64,000 nt of DNA from Blastococcus atacamensis (GCF_002938425.1 NZ_POQU01000010.1:1-64000), one strand, 5' to 3'; numbered from the stretch's first letter, positions 21,087 through 31,027 are shown. Numbers and translations are program-made. The notes: generated from the letters alone by a model not told the origin.

Positions 21087-22964
21087 TCACTCGACGGTGA
21101 CGGACTTCGCCAGGTTGCGCGGCTGGTCGACGTCGAACCCGCGGGTGTCGGCGATCTCGCACGCCAGCACCTGCAGCGGCACGGTGGTGACCACCGGCGC
21201 CATCAGGGTCGGGGTGCGGGGCACCCGGATCAGGTGGTCGGCATAGGGGACGACGTCCTCGTCGCCCTCCTCGGCGATCACGATGGTGCGGGCGCCGCGG
21301 GCGCGGACCTCCTGGATGTTGGAGACCACCTTCCCGTGCACCGAGTTCCGGCTCTTCGGCGACGGGACCACCACGATGACCGGCGTGCCCTGGTCGATGA
21401 CGGCGATCGGCCCGTGCTTGAGCTCACCCGCCGCGAAGCCCTCCGCGTGGATGTAGGCCAGCTCCTTGAGCTTGAGCGCGCCCTCGAGGGCCACCGGGAA
21501 GCCCACGTGGCGGCCCAGGAACAGGATGGTGTTCGCATCGGCCAGCGAGCGGCCCAGCGCCCGGACCGGCTCCATCTGCTCGAGCACCTTGGTCACGGCG
21601 TCGGGGAGCCGGCGCAGGTCCTCGACGATGGCGGAGATCTCGTCCTCGTACTTCACCCCGCGCACCTGGGCCAGGAAGAGCCCCACCAGGTAGCAGGCCA
21701 CGATCTGGCTGAGGAACGCCTTGGTGGAGGCGACGGCGATCTCCGGCCCCGCGTGCGTGTAGAGGACCGCGTCGGACTCGCGCGGAATCGTCGACCCGTT
21801 GGCGTTGCAGATGGCCAGGACGCGGGCCTTCTGCTCCTTGGCGTGCCGCAGCGCCATCAAGGTGTCCATCGTCTCGCCGGACTGGCTGATGACGACGACG
21901 AGCGTGGAGCGGTCGAGCACCGGGTCGCGGTAGCGGAACTCGCTGGCCACCTCGACCTCGACGGGGATGCGGGTCCAGTGCTCGATGGCGTACTTCGCGA
22001 TCAGGCCGGCGTGGTACGAGGTGCCGCAGGAGACGACGAAGATCTTGTCGATGTCGCGCAGTTCCTGGTCGGACAGGCGGACCTCGTCGAGCAGCAGCTC
22101 GCCGCTCTCGCCCAGGCGACCGAGCAGCGTGTCGGCGATGGCCTGCGGCTGCTCGGCGATCTCCTTGAGCATGAACCAGTCGTAACCGCCCTTCTCGGCG
22201 GCGGCGGCGTCCCAGTCGACCGTGTAGGCGACCGGCTCGGCCGGCGTCCCGTCGAAGCCGGTGACGGTCAGGCCGCGGTCGCGGTCGATCTCCACGACCT
22301 GGTCCTGGCCGAGCTCGCGGGCCTCGCGCGTGTGACCGATGAAGGCGGCGACGTCGGAACCCAGGAAGTACTCGGGCGTTCCGTCGGCCGTCTCGCCCAG
22401 GCCCACCACGAGCGGGCTGCTGCGGCGCGCGGCGACCAGGGTGTCGGGCTCGGCGACGTGCGTGGCGACGAGGGTGAAGGCACCCTCCAGCCGCCGGCAG
22501 ACCGCGCGCATGGCCTCGGCGAGGCGGCTCTCGCCCTCGGGGGTGGCCCGGTAGACGGCGGCCAGCAGGTGGGCGACGACCTCGGTGTCGGTCTCGGACG
22601 TGAACTCGACGCCGTCGGCCTCGCACTCGGCCCGGAGGGCGGCGAAGTTCTCGATGATGCCGTTGTGGATCACCGCGACGGTGCCGTCGGCGGAGACGTG
22701 CGGGTGGGCGTTGCGGTCGGTCGGCCCCCCGTGGGTGGCCCACCGGGTGTGCCCGATGCCGATCGTGGAGTCCGGGAGGGGCTGCTCGACCAGCGCCTTC
22801 TCCAGGTTGGCCAACTTGCCCGCCTTCTTGGCGGTGGTCAGCTCCCCGTCACACAGCAGAGCGACGCCCGCGGAGTCGTATCCGCGGTACTCCAGCCGAC
22901 GGAGGCCCTCCAGGACGACGTCCAGCGCGCCCTGCGGACCCACGTACCCCACGATTCCGCACAT
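21087..22964 (-). CDS. glmS: Glutamine-fructose-6-phosphate aminotransferase (isomerising)
   Basis: Makes glucosamine-6-phosphate, the first step to UDP-GlcNAc. 625 residues. Met1 is followed by nucleophile Cys2 (CGIVGYVGPQGA). HTRWATHGGPTDRNAHPH is the glutamine domain, two SIS domains follow (SCGTSYHAG, VVISQSGETMDT, VPSPKSRNSVHGK), and the C terminus DQPRNLAKSVTVE has the sugar-binding Lys. glmM precedes it by 85 bases on the same strand. No glmS ribozyme fits in that gap. Confidence 0.97.
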   Translation of the reverse strand: MCGIVGYVGPQGALDVVLEGLRRLEYRGYDSAGVALLCDGELTTAKKAGKLANLEKALVEQPLPDSTIGIGHTRWATHGGPTDRNAHPHVSADGTVAVIHNGIIENFAALRAECEADGVEFTSETDTEVVAHLLAAVYRATPEGESRLAEAMRAVCRRLEGAFTLVATHVAEPDTLVAARRSSPLVVGLGETADGTPEYFLGSDVAAFIGHTREARELGQDQVVEIDRDRGLTVTGFDGTPAEPVAYTVDWDAAAAEKGGYDWFMLKEIAEQPQAIADTLLGRLGESGELLLDEVRLSDQELRDIDKIFVVSCGTSYHAGLIAKYAIEHWTRIPVEVEVASEFRYRDPVLDRSTLVVVISQSGETMDTLMALRHAKEQKARVLAICNANGSTIPRESDAVLYTHAGPEIAVASTKAFLSQIVACYLVGLFLAQVRGVKYEDEISAIVEDLRRLPDAVTKVLEQMEPVRALGRSLADANTILFLGRHVGFPVALEGALKLKELAYIHAEGFAAGELKHGPIAVIDQGTPVIVVVPSPKSRNSVHGKVVSNIQEVRARGARTIVIAEEGDEDVVPYADHLIRVPRTPTLMAPVVTTVPLQVLACEIADTRGFDVDQPRNLAKSVTVE

Positions 22965-23049
22965 TGGACCCAGCGTACCGGCGACGTCGGCGGTGAGTGC
23001 CCACGACGGCCGGGTGGCCCCCCGGCGAGTGAGGAAGGCAGGCGGCGGG

Positions 23050-24396
23050 TCAGCCGACCTGGGCCACCACGGCGGCCAGGCGCTGGGCGACCTCGTCGGC
23101 CAGTTCCTGCGTCGGGGCCTCGACCATGACCCGCACGAGCTGCTCGGTGCCCGAGGGCCGCAGCAGCACCCGGCCGGACTCGCCGAGCTGCTCCTCCACG
23201 GCGTTCACCGCGGCGGCGACGTCGTCGCTCTCGGCGACGGCGAGGCGGTCCTGCACCGGGACGTTGATCAGCACCTGCGGCAGCCGGCGCACCACGGAGG
23301 CGAGTTCGGCCAGCGAGGACCCGGTCTCGGCCATGCGCGACAGCAGGGCGAGCCCGGTGAGCAGGCCGTCGCCGGTGGTGGCGTGCTCGAGGAACACCAG
23401 GTGCCCGCTCTGCTCGCCACCGAGGCTCAGGCCCCGTGACCGCAGCGCCTCGAGGACGTACCGGTCGCCGACCGCGGTGGTGTGCACCGCGATGCCGGCA
23501 TCGCGCATCGTGTGGTGGAAGCCGAGGTTGCTCATCACGGTGGCCACGACGGTCCGGTCCGCGAGCCCACCGCGCTCGTGCAGGGCCAGCGCGCAGATGG
23601 CGAGGATGGCGTCGCCGTCGACGACGTCGCCCGCGGCGGTCACCGCGAGGCACCGGTCGGCGTCGCCGTCGTGCGCGATGCCGATGTCGGCGTTGTGCTC
23701 GCGTACCGCGTCGGTCAGCGGCCCGAGGTGGGTGGAGCCGATGCCGTCGTTGATGTTCCAGCCGTCGGGGTCGCAGCCGATGGCGTGGACGGTGGCCCCG
23801 GCCCGGCGGTAGACCTCGGGCGCGACGGTGGCGGCGGCGCCGTGCGCGCCGTCCACGACGACGCTCAGCCCGGACAGCGGCCGGTCGACGGTCGAGAGCA
23901 GGTGCTCGACGTAGCGCTCGTTGCCGTCGGCGAGGGCGCTCACGCGACCGATCGCGGCGCCTGTCGGGCGGTGGTCCACGGAGGAGCCGGAGGCCACGGT
24001 CTTCTCGATGGCGGCCTCGACGGCGTCGGGCAGCTTGTGCCCACCCCGGCTGAAGAGCTTGATGCCGTTGTCGGGCATCGGGTTGTGACTGGCCGAGATC
24101 ATGACGCCGAGGTCGGCGTCGCTGCGCGCGGTCAGGTAGGCCAGCGCGGGCGTGGGAACCACACCGGCCAGGAGCACCTCGGCTCCGGCGCTCGTGAGGC
24201 CCGCGACGACCGCGGCCTCGAGCATCTCCCCGCTGGCGCGGGGGTCGCGGCCGACGACCGCGACGGGACGCGAGGTCCCGTCGCGGTCGGCGAGCACGCC
24301 AGCGGCGGCGCGAGCCACCGAGAGGGCCAACTCCGGCGTGAGGTCGGAGTTGGCCCGACCCCGGACGCCGTCGGTCCCGAAGAGTCTCCCCCCCAT
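23050..24396 (-). CDS. glmM: Phosphoglucosamine mutase
   Basis: Converts glucosamine-6-P to glucosamine-1-P. 448 residues. [14 protein letters not shown] opens the family, the phosphoserine is Ser103 in [12 protein letters not shown], the Mg loop is [10 protein letters not shown], and the phosphate-binding loop [14 protein letters not shown] is near the end. It follows rpsI by 20 bases; rplM-rpsI-glmM is a common actinobacterial operon that couples cell-wall supply to ribosome synthesis. Confidence 0.96.
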   Translation of the reverse strand: MGGRLFGTDGVRGRANSDLTPELALSVARAAAGVLADRDGTSRPVAVVGRDPRASGEMLEAAVVAGLTSAGAEVLLAGVVPTPALAYLTARSDADLGVMISASHNPMPDNGIKLFSRGGHKLPDAVEAAIEKTVASGSSVDHRPTGAAIGRVSALADGNERYVEHLLSTVDRPLSGLSVVVDGAHGAAATVAPEVYRRAGATVHAIGCDPDGWNINDGIGSTHLGPLTDAVREHNADIGIAHDGDADRCLAVTAAGDVVDGDAILAICALALHERGGLADRTVVATVMSNLGFHHTMRDAGIAVHTTAVGDRYVLEALRSRGLSLGGEQSGHLVFLEHATTGDGLLTGLALLSRMAETGSSLAELASVVRRLPQVLINVPVQDRLAVAESDDVAAAVNAVEEQLGESGRVLLRPSGTEQLVRVMVEAPTQELADEVAQRLAAVVAQVG

Positions 24397-24416
24397 GGAC
24401 GACGCCGCCGTACCGG

Positions 24417-24836
24417 TCAGCGCTTGGAGTACTGGGGAGCCTTGCGGGCCTTCTTGAGCCCGTACTTCTTGCGCTCCTTGACCCGGGGGTCACGCGTCAG
24501 GAAGCCGGCCTTCTTGAGGGCCGGACGGTCCTCGGCCTCGACCTCGATGAGGGCGCGGGCGATGGCCAGGCGGAGTGCACCGGCCTGGCCGGTGACGCCA
24601 CCACCCTTGAGGAGGGCGACGACGTCGTACTGCTCGGCCTTCTCGAGGGTCACGAACGGCTCACGGATGAGCTGCTGGTGCACCTTGTTCGGGAAGTACT
24701 GCTCGAGGGTGCGGCCGTTCAGCGTGAACTGGCCGGTGCCGGGGAGCAGCCGGACGCGGACGACGGCCTCCTTGCGACGGCCGACGGTCTGGATCGGACG
24801 CCCGTCGGCGTCGGTCACGGTCAGTGCGCTGGTCAC
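24417..24836 (-). CDS. rpsI: 30S ribosomal protein S9 (uS9)
   Basis: 139 residues. [19 protein letters not shown] and [19 protein letters not shown] are the S9 core, and the C terminus KAPQYSKR is the tail that reaches P-site tRNA. The ATG overlaps the rplM stop by 4 bases. Confidence 0.97.
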   Translation of the reverse strand: MTSALTVTDADGRPIQTVGRRKEAVVRVRLLPGTGQFTLNGRTLEQYFPNKVHQQLIREPFVTLEKAEQYDVVALLKGGGVTGQAGALRLAIARALIEVEAEDRPALKKAGFLTRDPRVKERKKYGLKKARKAPQYSKR

Positions 24837-25276
24837 TGGGCCACCTGCTTGATCTCGTAGGTCTGGGGCTGCTGCGCGGCGTGGGGGTGCTCCGGGCCGG
24901 CGTAGACCTTGAGCTTGGAGAGCATCTGACGCCCGAGGGTGTTGTGCGGCAGCATGCCCTTGATCGCGCGCTCGATGACGCGGTCGGGGTGGGTGCGGAG
25001 CTGGTCGCCCACGTTGATGGTCTTGAGACCACCCGGGTGACCGGAGTGCCGGTAGGCGACCTTGTTGTCCCGCTTCGACCCGGTCAGGGCGACCTTGCCT
25101 GCGTTGACGATGACGACGAAGTCGCCGACGTCGACGTGCGGGGCGTACTGGGGCTTGTGCTTGCCGCGCAGGAGCTGCGCGGTCTGGCTGGCCAGTCGAC
25201 CGAGCACCACGTCAGTGGCGTCGATGACATGCCAGGCCCGGGCGATCTCGCCGGGCTTGGGGGTGTACGTGCGCAC
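24833..25276 (-). CDS. rplM: 50S ribosomal protein L13 (uL13)
   Basis: 147 residues, an early-assembly 50S protein. [36 protein letters not shown] and [20 protein letters not shown] are diagnostic. The GTG at 25276 is fixed by GGAGG 9 bases upstream; sequence upstream of it is not conserved. First gene of rplM-rpsI-glmM. Confidence 0.97.
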   Translation of the reverse strand: MRTYTPKPGEIARAWHVIDATDVVLGRLASQTAQLLRGKHKPQYAPHVDVGDFVVIVNAGKVALTGSKRDNKVAYRHSGHPGGLKTINVGDQLRTHPDRVIERAIKGMLPHNTLGRQMLSKLKVYAGPEHPHAAQQPQTYEIKQVAQ

Positions 25277-25443
25277 GCGCTCGTTCCTCCGTCGTCGTCG
25301 GGATGGCTGGTCGGTTCGCCTCACCGAGCACGGGAGACGTGGATCGACGCGCGCAGCACCAGCCTGCTCGCGCGCGCCAGCCGACGACGATACCAGCCGC
25401 TCCGCGTGCCCCTTCCCCGCGGAAGGAGGCCGGACGGCGGAGA

Positions 25444-25468
25444 GGCCGGGCACAGCACGCGCCCGGCC
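25444..25468 (-). terminator. Hairpin after the subtilase gene
   Basis: Arms ggccgggc (25444-25451) and gcccggcc (25461-25468), loop of 9, 17 bases after the stop of the S8 peptidase gene and ahead of rplM. Confidence 0.55.
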
Positions 25469-25485
25469 CCTCCCTGCTCGTCAGG

Positions 25486-27141
25486 TCAGCCGTTCGACCT
25501 GTCGCCGGTCACCGCGGCGAGCGCGTCGACCTGCCCCTGGCCGTACCAGGACGTGTGACCCCCGTTGCCCTGGCACTCCTGGGGAGCGCCGCTCTCCGAG
25601 CCGACGAACGTCGCGTACGGCCGGCCGAACTGCGCGCTGCCGACAGCGTTGGAGTTCGGCAGCGTCTCCGGGCAGGCCTGCGGGTCGGCCGTCTGGGTGA
25701 TGATCTGCTCGACCTGGGTGGGTCGCATCTTCCCGTTCTGCGGGGTGTCCAGGTCGCCGTAGCGGCTGATCACCAGCGCAGCCAGCCCGGCCACGTGCGG
25801 CCCGGCCATCGACGTCCCCTGGATGCCGCAGTAGGTGGCCGTGGGGTAGGTCGGGTCACCGGTGGTCTCCTGCCGGCTGCGCGTGCAGGGGAGGCCCTCC
25901 GGCCAGGTGGAGAGCACCTGCCCCTGGATGGCCTGCGCCCCCGGGTCGGCGCCGCGGAAGTAGAAGTCCCCTCCGGGCGCCGCCACGTCGGCGGTGCTCA
26001 TGCCGTAGGACGAGTAGTAGGACTTCAGGCTGTCCGGGTACTGGCCCTCGGTGGTGTCCTGGGTGAAGCTGCCGGTGGCGGTGACGCCGATGACGCCGGG
26101 CAGTTCGACCGGCAGGACCACGCACGCGTTGGTGACGTCGCGGGTCACCTCGTTGCCCGGCGGGTAGTCCGGGCTGGTCGCGTCCGTGGTCGGGTGCGAG
26201 AGGTCCTCGGAGTTGTTGCCCTCCGAGGCCACGACGGTGACCCCCTGCTGCTGGGCGTACCGGACGGCCCGCTGCACGGCCTTCCAGATGGCCCGCTGCT
26301 CCTCGTCGTTGCGGCAGTTGAAGAGGAACGGGTCGACGAAGTAGCTGTTGTTGGTCACGTCGAGCTTCCGGTCGCCGGCCCAGACGAAGGAGCAGACGAC
26401 GGCCTCGGGGAAGAAGTAGCCCTCCGCCGTCGCCGCCTTGATGGCGGCGATCCGCACGTTCGGCGCGACGCCGATGATCCCGGCACTGTTGTCCGCCGCG
26501 GCGATGGTCCCGGCGGTGTGCGTGCCGTGACCGTTGTCGTCGTCGGCCGCCACCATGCCCGGGACCGGGGCGCCGCTCAGGCAGTTGGCGCTGTCCGCGT
26601 CCGACATGTTCGCGCGCAGGTCGGGGTGCCGGTGGTCGACGCCGGTGTCGATGGTCCCGGCGACCACGGCCTGGCTCCCGCCGGTGATCGCGTGGGCCTG
26701 CGGCACCTGCATCTGGCGCATGTCCCACTGCAGCCCGGCGAACGTCTCGTCGCCGTCGCCGGCCGGCGCGTTCGGCAGCTCACCGGGCTGCGACCCCTCG
26801 GCCTGGACGACGTCGAGGCTGGTGGCGAAGCGGCTCGTCGCCGACGCACCCTCGACCCGCCTGTCGGCGCGCATGCGGTCGTCGAAGGCGTTGTCACCGC
26901 TGCGGGCGACGAGCACGCCGATCTTCGAGTAGTCGGCCACCACGGTCCCGCCGGCGCGGGCGACGGCGGCGCCTGCGTCGGCGGGGCTCTGCGAACCCTT
27001 GAACAGGACCAGGTAGGTCTCTGCCGGGCCCGTGGTCCCCGCCGGTGCGGCGGTGGCCGCGGTGGGGACGCTCATGCCGGTCGCGGTGATGACCGCTGCA
27101 CCGACGAGGAGGCGACCGAGTCGCCCTCCAGAAGACTGCAT
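25486..27141 (-). CDS. Secreted S8 family serine peptidase (subtilase)
   Basis: 551 residues. A signal peptide covers about 1-32 (LLVGAAVITATGMSVPTAAT, then AAPA). Residues 40-110 look like an inhibitor I9 propeptide (ETYLVLFKGS, GGTVVADYSKIGVLV). The catalytic triad is Asp165 (GTIDTGVDH), His205 (DNGHGTHTAG) and Ser444 (QGTSMAGPHVAG). Several Cys in the catalytic and C-terminal parts suggest disulfides outside the cell. It probably degrades extracellular protein for nutrition. It is an accessory gene within the core block, with its own promoter upstream. Confidence 0.92.
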   Translation of the reverse strand: MQSSGGRLGRLLVGAAVITATGMSVPTAATAAPAGTTGPAETYLVLFKGSQSPADAGAAVARAGGTVVADYSKIGVLVARSGDNAFDDRMRADRRVEGASATSRFATSLDVVQAEGSQPGELPNAPAGDGDETFAGLQWDMRQMQVPQAHAITGGSQAVVAGTIDTGVDHRHPDLRANMSDADSANCLSGAPVPGMVAADDDNGHGTHTAGTIAAADNSAGIIGVAPNVRIAAIKAATAEGYFFPEAVVCSFVWAGDRKLDVTNNSYFVDPFLFNCRNDEEQRAIWKAVQRAVRYAQQQGVTVVASEGNNSEDLSHPTTDATSPDYPPGNEVTRDVTNACVVLPVELPGVIGVTATGSFTQDTTEGQYPDSLKSYYSSYGMSTADVAAPGGDFYFRGADPGAQAIQGQVLSTWPEGLPCTRSRQETTGDPTYPTATYCGIQGTSMAGPHVAGLAALVISRYGDLDTPQNGKMRPTQVEQIITQTADPQACPETLPNSNAVGSAQFGRPYATFVGSESGAPQECQGNGGHTSWYGQGQVDALAAVTGDRSNG

Positions 27142-27261
27142 GCTGCTTCTCCGTTTCGGTCCGGATACGTGCCGTGATCACGGCGGTTCGGACGCTAACG
27201 GTGATCCACATCACCCGCACGTCGAGCGATGAGACGCTCACGGGGTGGTGTCGGCAGCAGG

Positions 27262-27747
27262 TCAGACGACCTCGCGCAGCAGTCCGGTGTCGACGTCGTA
27301 GACGGTGCCGCGGACCTCGTGGGACAGCAGGTAGGGGCTGTCGCGCAGCAGGCGCATCGACTCGCGCACGTCGGAGTCGACGTCGGTGAAGGTGCGGGCC
27401 GCCCACGGCGGGCGCCGCCCGGTGGCTTCCTCGACGAGGTCGGCGAAGGCGACGTCGTCGGTGGCCTGCAGGCCGCACTGCGTGTGGTGGACCAGCACGA
27501 TCTCGCGGGTGCCCAGCAGGTGCTGGGAGATGGTCAGCGAGCGGATGGTGTCCTCGGTGATGACGCCACCGGCGTTGCGGATGACGTGGGCGTCGCCGAC
27601 GTCCAGACCCAGCAGCGGGAACAGCGGCATCCGGGAGTCCATGCAGGCGACGACGGCGACGGCGCGCGCCGGGCGCACCGGCTTGCTCCCCGGGAAGCGC
27701 TCCGCCCAGGCCACGTTCGCCTCGAGCATCCGGTCGATCTCCGCCAT
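27262..27747 (-). CDS. Beta-class carbonic anhydrase
   Basis: Interconverts CO2 and bicarbonate. 161 residues, a small beta-CA like mycobacterial Rv1284. Zinc ligands are Cys35 and the Asp37/Arg39 dyad (CMDSR), His88 and Cys91 (HHTQCG). HVIRNAGGVITEDTIRSL is the conserved strand-helix. The ATG at 27747 gives the family N terminus MAEIDRMLEANVAWAERF; GGAGG lies only 2 bases away, closer than usual. It is divergent from moeA. Confidence 0.92.
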   Translation of the reverse strand: MAEIDRMLEANVAWAERFPGSKPVRPARAVAVVACMDSRMPLFPLLGLDVGDAHVIRNAGGVITEDTIRSLTISQHLLGTREIVLVHHTQCGLQATDDVAFADLVEEATGRRPPWAARTFTDVDSDVRESMRLLRDSPYLLSHEVRGTVYDVDTGLLREVV

Positions 27748-27835
27748 GTCCGTCCTCCGTCTCTCCGTCGGTGCCCGGGGACAGTAACCGGCGGCCGCCG
27801 GGCCTGCAGGAGCGGTGATCGGCCAGGATGGGCGT

Positions 27836-29038
27836 ATGCGCACGGTCGAGGAACACCAGTCGGCGGTCAACGCCCTGCTGCCGGCCATGCCCGAGGAGGT
27901 CGTCCCGGTGGCCGCGGCGCACGGCCGGGTGCTGGCACGCGACGTCGTCGCGCAGGTCCCGCTGCCCGGCTTCGACAACTCCGCGATGGACGGCTACGCC
28001 GGCCGGTGGGCCGAGCTGGCCGGTGCCGACGGCGCCCCGGTCCGGCTGCCCGTCGCCGAGGACATCCCCGCCGGGCGCACCGACGTCGTCCCGCTGGCCC
28101 CGGGCACGGTGCATCGCATCATGACCGGCGCCCCGCTCCCCCCGGGCGCCGACGTCGTCGTCCCCGTCGAGCTGACCGACGGCGGCACCGACGTCGTCGA
28201 GATCCGCGACCGCCCGCCGGTGGGCAGCCACCTCCGCGGAGCCGGGGAGGACATCGCCGCGGGCACCGTCGCCCTCGTCGCCGGAGCGCCGCTCGGGGCC
28301 GCCCAGCTGGGACTCGCGGCCGCGGTCGGGGTGACGGAGCTGACCGTCCGGCGCCGCCCGAGGGTGCTCGTCCTGTCCACGGGCAGCGAGCTGGTGGCAC
28401 CCGGCGAGCCCCTGGCGCGTGGGCAGATCTACGAGTCGAACTCGGTGCTGCTGGCCGCGGCGGTCGAGGAGGCGGGCGGCATCCCCCGGCGGCTGCACTT
28501 CGTCCCCGACGACGTCGACCAGTTCCTCTCCACCGTCCGTGCCGAGGTGGCGTCGGCGGACCTGCTGATCACCAGCGGCGGCGTGAGCGCCGGCGCGTAC
28601 GAGGTGGTCAAGGACGCGTTCCGCACCCTCGGCACCGTCGAGTTCGGCAAGGTCGGCATGCAGCCCGGTGGCCCGCAGGGAGCCGGCACCGTGGACGGCG
28701 TCCCGGTCATCACCCTGCCCGGGAACCCGGTGAGCGCGTTCGTCTCCTTCGAGGTGTTCGTCCGCCCGGCGCTGCGCCGCGCACTCGGGCACGCCTTCCC
28801 CGACCGGCTGCGGGCGCCGGCCCGGCTCACCGGCCCGCTGCGCTCCCCCGCCGGTCGCCGCCAGTTCCTGCGCGGCCGCTACGACGGCGGCGAGGTCTCC
28901 CAGGTCGGCGGGCCCGGCTCGCACCTGGTGGCGCACCTCGCCCGCGCCAACTGCCTGGTCGTCGTCCCCGAGGACGTCACCGAACTACCCGCCGGCGCCG
29001 TGGTGGACGTCGTGCTGATCGAAGGAGCGCTCCAGTGA
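27836..29038 (+). CDS. moeA: Molybdopterin molybdotransferase MoeA
   Basis: Inserts molybdate into adenylylated molybdopterin. 400 residues. FDNSAMDGYAGR near residue 45 and ITLPGNPVSAFVSFEVFV are the family signatures. VLVLSTGSELVAPG and ITSGGVSAGAYEVVKDAF belong to the MoaB-like domain III. The ATG at 27836 is chosen; an ATG-type start 21 bases upstream is less likely. Its last bases overlap moaC (GTGA). Confidence 0.93.
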   Translation: MRTVEEHQSAVNALLPAMPEEVVPVAAAHGRVLARDVVAQVPLPGFDNSAMDGYAGRWAELAGADGAPVRLPVAEDIPAGRTDVVPLAPGTVHRIMTGAPLPPGADVVVPVELTDGGTDVVEIRDRPPVGSHLRGAGEDIAAGTVALVAGAPLGAAQLGLAAAVGVTELTVRRRPRVLVLSTGSELVAPGEPLARGQIYESNSVLLAAAVEEAGGIPRRLHFVPDDVDQFLSTVRAEVASADLLITSGGVSAGAYEVVKDAFRTLGTVEFGKVGMQPGGPQGAGTVDGVPVITLPGNPVSAFVSFEVFVRPALRRALGHAFPDRLRAPARLTGPLRSPAGRRQFLRGRYDGGEVSQVGGPGSHLVAHLARANCLVVVPEDVTELPAGAVVDVVLIEGALQ

Positions 29039-29508
29039 GCGATGCGAAGTTGACCCACGTCGACGAGACCGGCGCGGCGCGCATGGTCGACGTCAGCGCC
29101 AAGGCCGTCACGGTCCGGGAGGCGACCGCCGCCGGACGGGTGCTGGTGAGCCCCGAGGTGGTCGGTCTGCTGCGCGGCGACGGCGTGCCGAAGGGCGACG
29201 CCGTCGCCGTGGCCCGCATCGCGGGCATCGCGGGGGCCAAGCGGACGCCGGACCTGGTGCCCCTGTGCCACCCCATCGCCCTGCACGGCGTCACCGTCGA
29301 CATCGAGGTCGCCGACGACGCCGTGGAGATCACCGCCACCGCCCGCACCGCCGACCGCACCGGTGTGGAGATGGAGGCCCTGACCGCCGTCACCGTGGCC
29401 GGCCTGACGATGATCGACATGGTCAAGGCGGTCGACCCGCGCGCCACCATCACCGACGTCCGCCTGCTGCGGAAGTCCGGCGGCAAGAAGGGCGAGTGGA
29501 CCCGGTGA
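29035..29508 (+). CDS. moaC: Cyclic pyranopterin monophosphate synthase MoaC
   Basis: With MoaA it turns GTP into cyclic pyranopterin phosphate. 157 residues. LTHVDETGAARMVDVS, KRTPDLVPLCHPIAL and TGVEMEALTAVTVAGLT are hallmark motifs; the two His/Lys regions form the active site between subunits. The GTG overlaps moeA by 4 bases, and the stop overlaps moaB in the same way. No moaA or moaE is in the window, so the pathway must be completed elsewhere. Confidence 0.95.
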   Translation: MSDAKLTHVDETGAARMVDVSAKAVTVREATAAGRVLVSPEVVGLLRGDGVPKGDAVAVARIAGIAGAKRTPDLVPLCHPIALHGVTVDIEVADDAVEITATARTADRTGVEMEALTAVTVAGLTMIDMVKAVDPRATITDVRLLRKSGGKKGEWTR

Positions 29509-30002
29509 GCGACCTTCCCGCCGGCGCCCGCGCCGTCGTCGTCACCGCCTCCAACCGGGCCTCGGCCGGCGTCTACGAGGACCGCAGCGGCCAGGCGCTC
29601 GCCGCCGGGCTGCGGGAGCTGGGTTTCGCCGTCGAGGGGCCGCACGTGCGTCCCGACGACACCGAGGCGCTCGCCTCGGTGCTGCGCGACGCGGTGGACG
29701 CCGGGGCCGACCTCGTCGTCACCACCGGCGGCACCGGGCTCTCCCCCACCGATGTGACGCCGGAGGCCACCCGCGCCGTCGTCGAGCGCGAGGCGCCCGG
29801 CATCGCCGAGGCGGTGCGCCGGTACGGCGCCGAGAACGGGGTGCCGACGGCGGTGCTCTCCCGTGGGCTGGCCGGGACGACCGGGCGGACGCTGATCGTC
29901 AACCTGCCGGGTTCCACCGGCGGCGTGAAGGACGGCCTGGCCGTGCTCGGGCCGCTGCTCCCCCACGTGGTCAGCCAGCTCCGCGGAGGCGACCATGTCT
30001 GA
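29505..30002 (+). CDS. moaB: MoaB/MogA family molybdopterin adenylyltransferase
   Basis: 165 residues. AVVVTASNRASAGVYEDRSG, TTGGTGLSPTDVTPEAT and VNLPGSTGGVKDGLAVL match the MogA/MoaB family that adenylylates molybdopterin before MoeA acts. The GTG overlaps the moaC stop by 4 bases (GTGA). Whether it is MogA-type by function is likely but not proven by sequence alone. Confidence 0.92.
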   Translation: MSDLPAGARAVVVTASNRASAGVYEDRSGQALAAGLRELGFAVEGPHVRPDDTEALASVLRDAVDAGADLVVTTGGTGLSPTDVTPEATRAVVEREAPGIAEAVRRYGAENGVPTAVLSRGLAGTTGRTLIVNLPGSTGGVKDGLAVLGPLLPHVVSQLRGGDHV

Positions 30003-30015
30003 TCGCGACGACATG

Positions 30016-30032
30016 GCGGTCCTCCGGACCGC
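30016..30032. repeat. 17-base palindrome at moaB/fdhD convergent junction
   Basis: GCGGTCCTCCGGACCGC: a 7-base stem with tcc loop, differing from the two copies at 7017-7068 (read on the other strand) by one compensated base pair. The remaining gap to 30154 holds GC-rich partial inverted repeats and no gene. Confidence 0.7.
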
Positions 30033-30154
30033 ACCGCCACCAGGTGCCGCCCCCCACCTTCGTGGAGCCCTTCCCGGTCACCCGATGAGGACCCTCGGGG
30101 CCCATCCTCGGGCCACCGCCTCGCGGGGCGGCTCAGGTCACCGAGGTGGCGTGC

Positions 30155-30985
30155 TCAGTCGGGCAGCACGATCCGTTCGGGATGGGTGTAGACGTTGCAG
30201 CCGTCACCGCGCAGGAAGCCGACGAGCGTGATGCCGACCTCGCGGGCCAGCTCCACCGCCAGCGAGGACGGTGCCGACACGGCGGCGAGCACCGGGATGC
30301 CCGCCATCGCCGCCTTCTGCGTCAGCTCGAAGCTCGCCCGCCCGCTCACCATCAGCACGTGCCCGGCCAGGGGCAGTCGCGCCCCGCGGACGCCGTCGCC
30401 GATCACCTTGTCCACGGCGTTGTGCCGGCCGACGTCCTCGCGCAGCGCGAGCAGCTCCCCGTCCGCGGTGAACAGCCCCGCGGCGTGCAACCCACCGGTC
30501 TTGTCGAAGACCTGCTGGGCGGCCCGCAACCGGTCGGGCAGCGCGAGCAGCACCTCCAGCGGGAGCCCCACGCCGTCGGCCGCCACGTCGTAGGCGGTCT
30601 TGGTGCGGATGGCGTCGATGCTCGCCTTCCCGCACACCCCGCAGGAGCTGGACGTGTAGAAGTTCCGCTCCAGCCCGGTGTCGGGAATCGGAACCCCGGG
30701 GGCGAGGTCGACGTCGACCACGTTGTAGGTGTTGCGACCCTCGGCGTCGACGGAGTCGCAGTAGCGCAGGCCGGCGACGTCGTCCGGACCGGCGATGACG
30801 CCCTCGGTGGCCAGGAAGCCGTGCACCAGGTCGAAGTCGTCGCCCGGGGTGCGCATGGTCACCGCCAGGGCGGTGCCGCCCAACCGGATCTCCAGCGGCT
30901 CCTCGGCCGCCACGGTGTCGGGCCGGGTGGTGTGCTGCGGCCCGCGGATGCGCAGCACCGGAGTGCGGCTGGTGACTCGTCCCAC
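30155..30985 (-). CDS. fdhD: Formate dehydrogenase accessory sulfurtransferase FdhD
   Basis: Sulfurates the molybdenum bis-MGD cofactor for formate dehydrogenase. 276 residues. The sulfur-carrying loop is SSSCGVCGKAS with Cys115 and Cys118. EEPLEIRLGG, LVHGFLATEGVI, VGRHNAVDKVIG and SGRASFELTQKAAMAGIPV are conserved. It begins with GTG at 30985; upstream of that the frame is not conserved. It is divergent from mobA and presumably serves a formate dehydrogenase outside the window. Confidence 0.94.
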   Translation of the reverse strand: MGRVTSRTPVLRIRGPQHTTRPDTVAAEEPLEIRLGGTALAVTMRTPGDDFDLVHGFLATEGVIAGPDDVAGLRYCDSVDAEGRNTYNVVDVDLAPGVPIPDTGLERNFYTSSSCGVCGKASIDAIRTKTAYDVAADGVGLPLEVLLALPDRLRAAQQVFDKTGGLHAAGLFTADGELLALREDVGRHNAVDKVIGDGVRGARLPLAGHVLMVSGRASFELTQKAAMAGIPVLAAVSAPSSLAVELAREVGITLVGFLRGDGCNVYTHPERIVLPD

Positions 30986-31014
30986 GGGGCCGACGGTACC
31001 CACCTGCCCCGGCC

Positions 31015-31020
31015 TACGGT
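31015..31020 (+). promoter_or_regulatory. Putative -10 box for leaderless mobA
   Basis: TACGGT fits TANNNT and lies 7 bases before the mobA ATG at 31028; no ribosome-binding site is seen. Confidence 0.4.
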
Positions 31021-31027
31021 GCTGCGC

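Noticed and set aside
22965-23049. Possible glmS ribozyme upstream of glmS
   Set aside because: The 85-base gap is too short for the ribozyme core plus leader, and no conserved core is seen; actinobacterial glmS usually lacks it.
21084-23129. 681-codon frame opposite glmS
   Set aside because: Same GC-bias shadow; glmS is certain on the other strand.
27229-29508. 759-codon plus-strand frame over moeA
   Set aside because: Only its last 157 codons are real (moaC); the rest is out of frame with moeA and antisense to the carbonic anhydrase gene.
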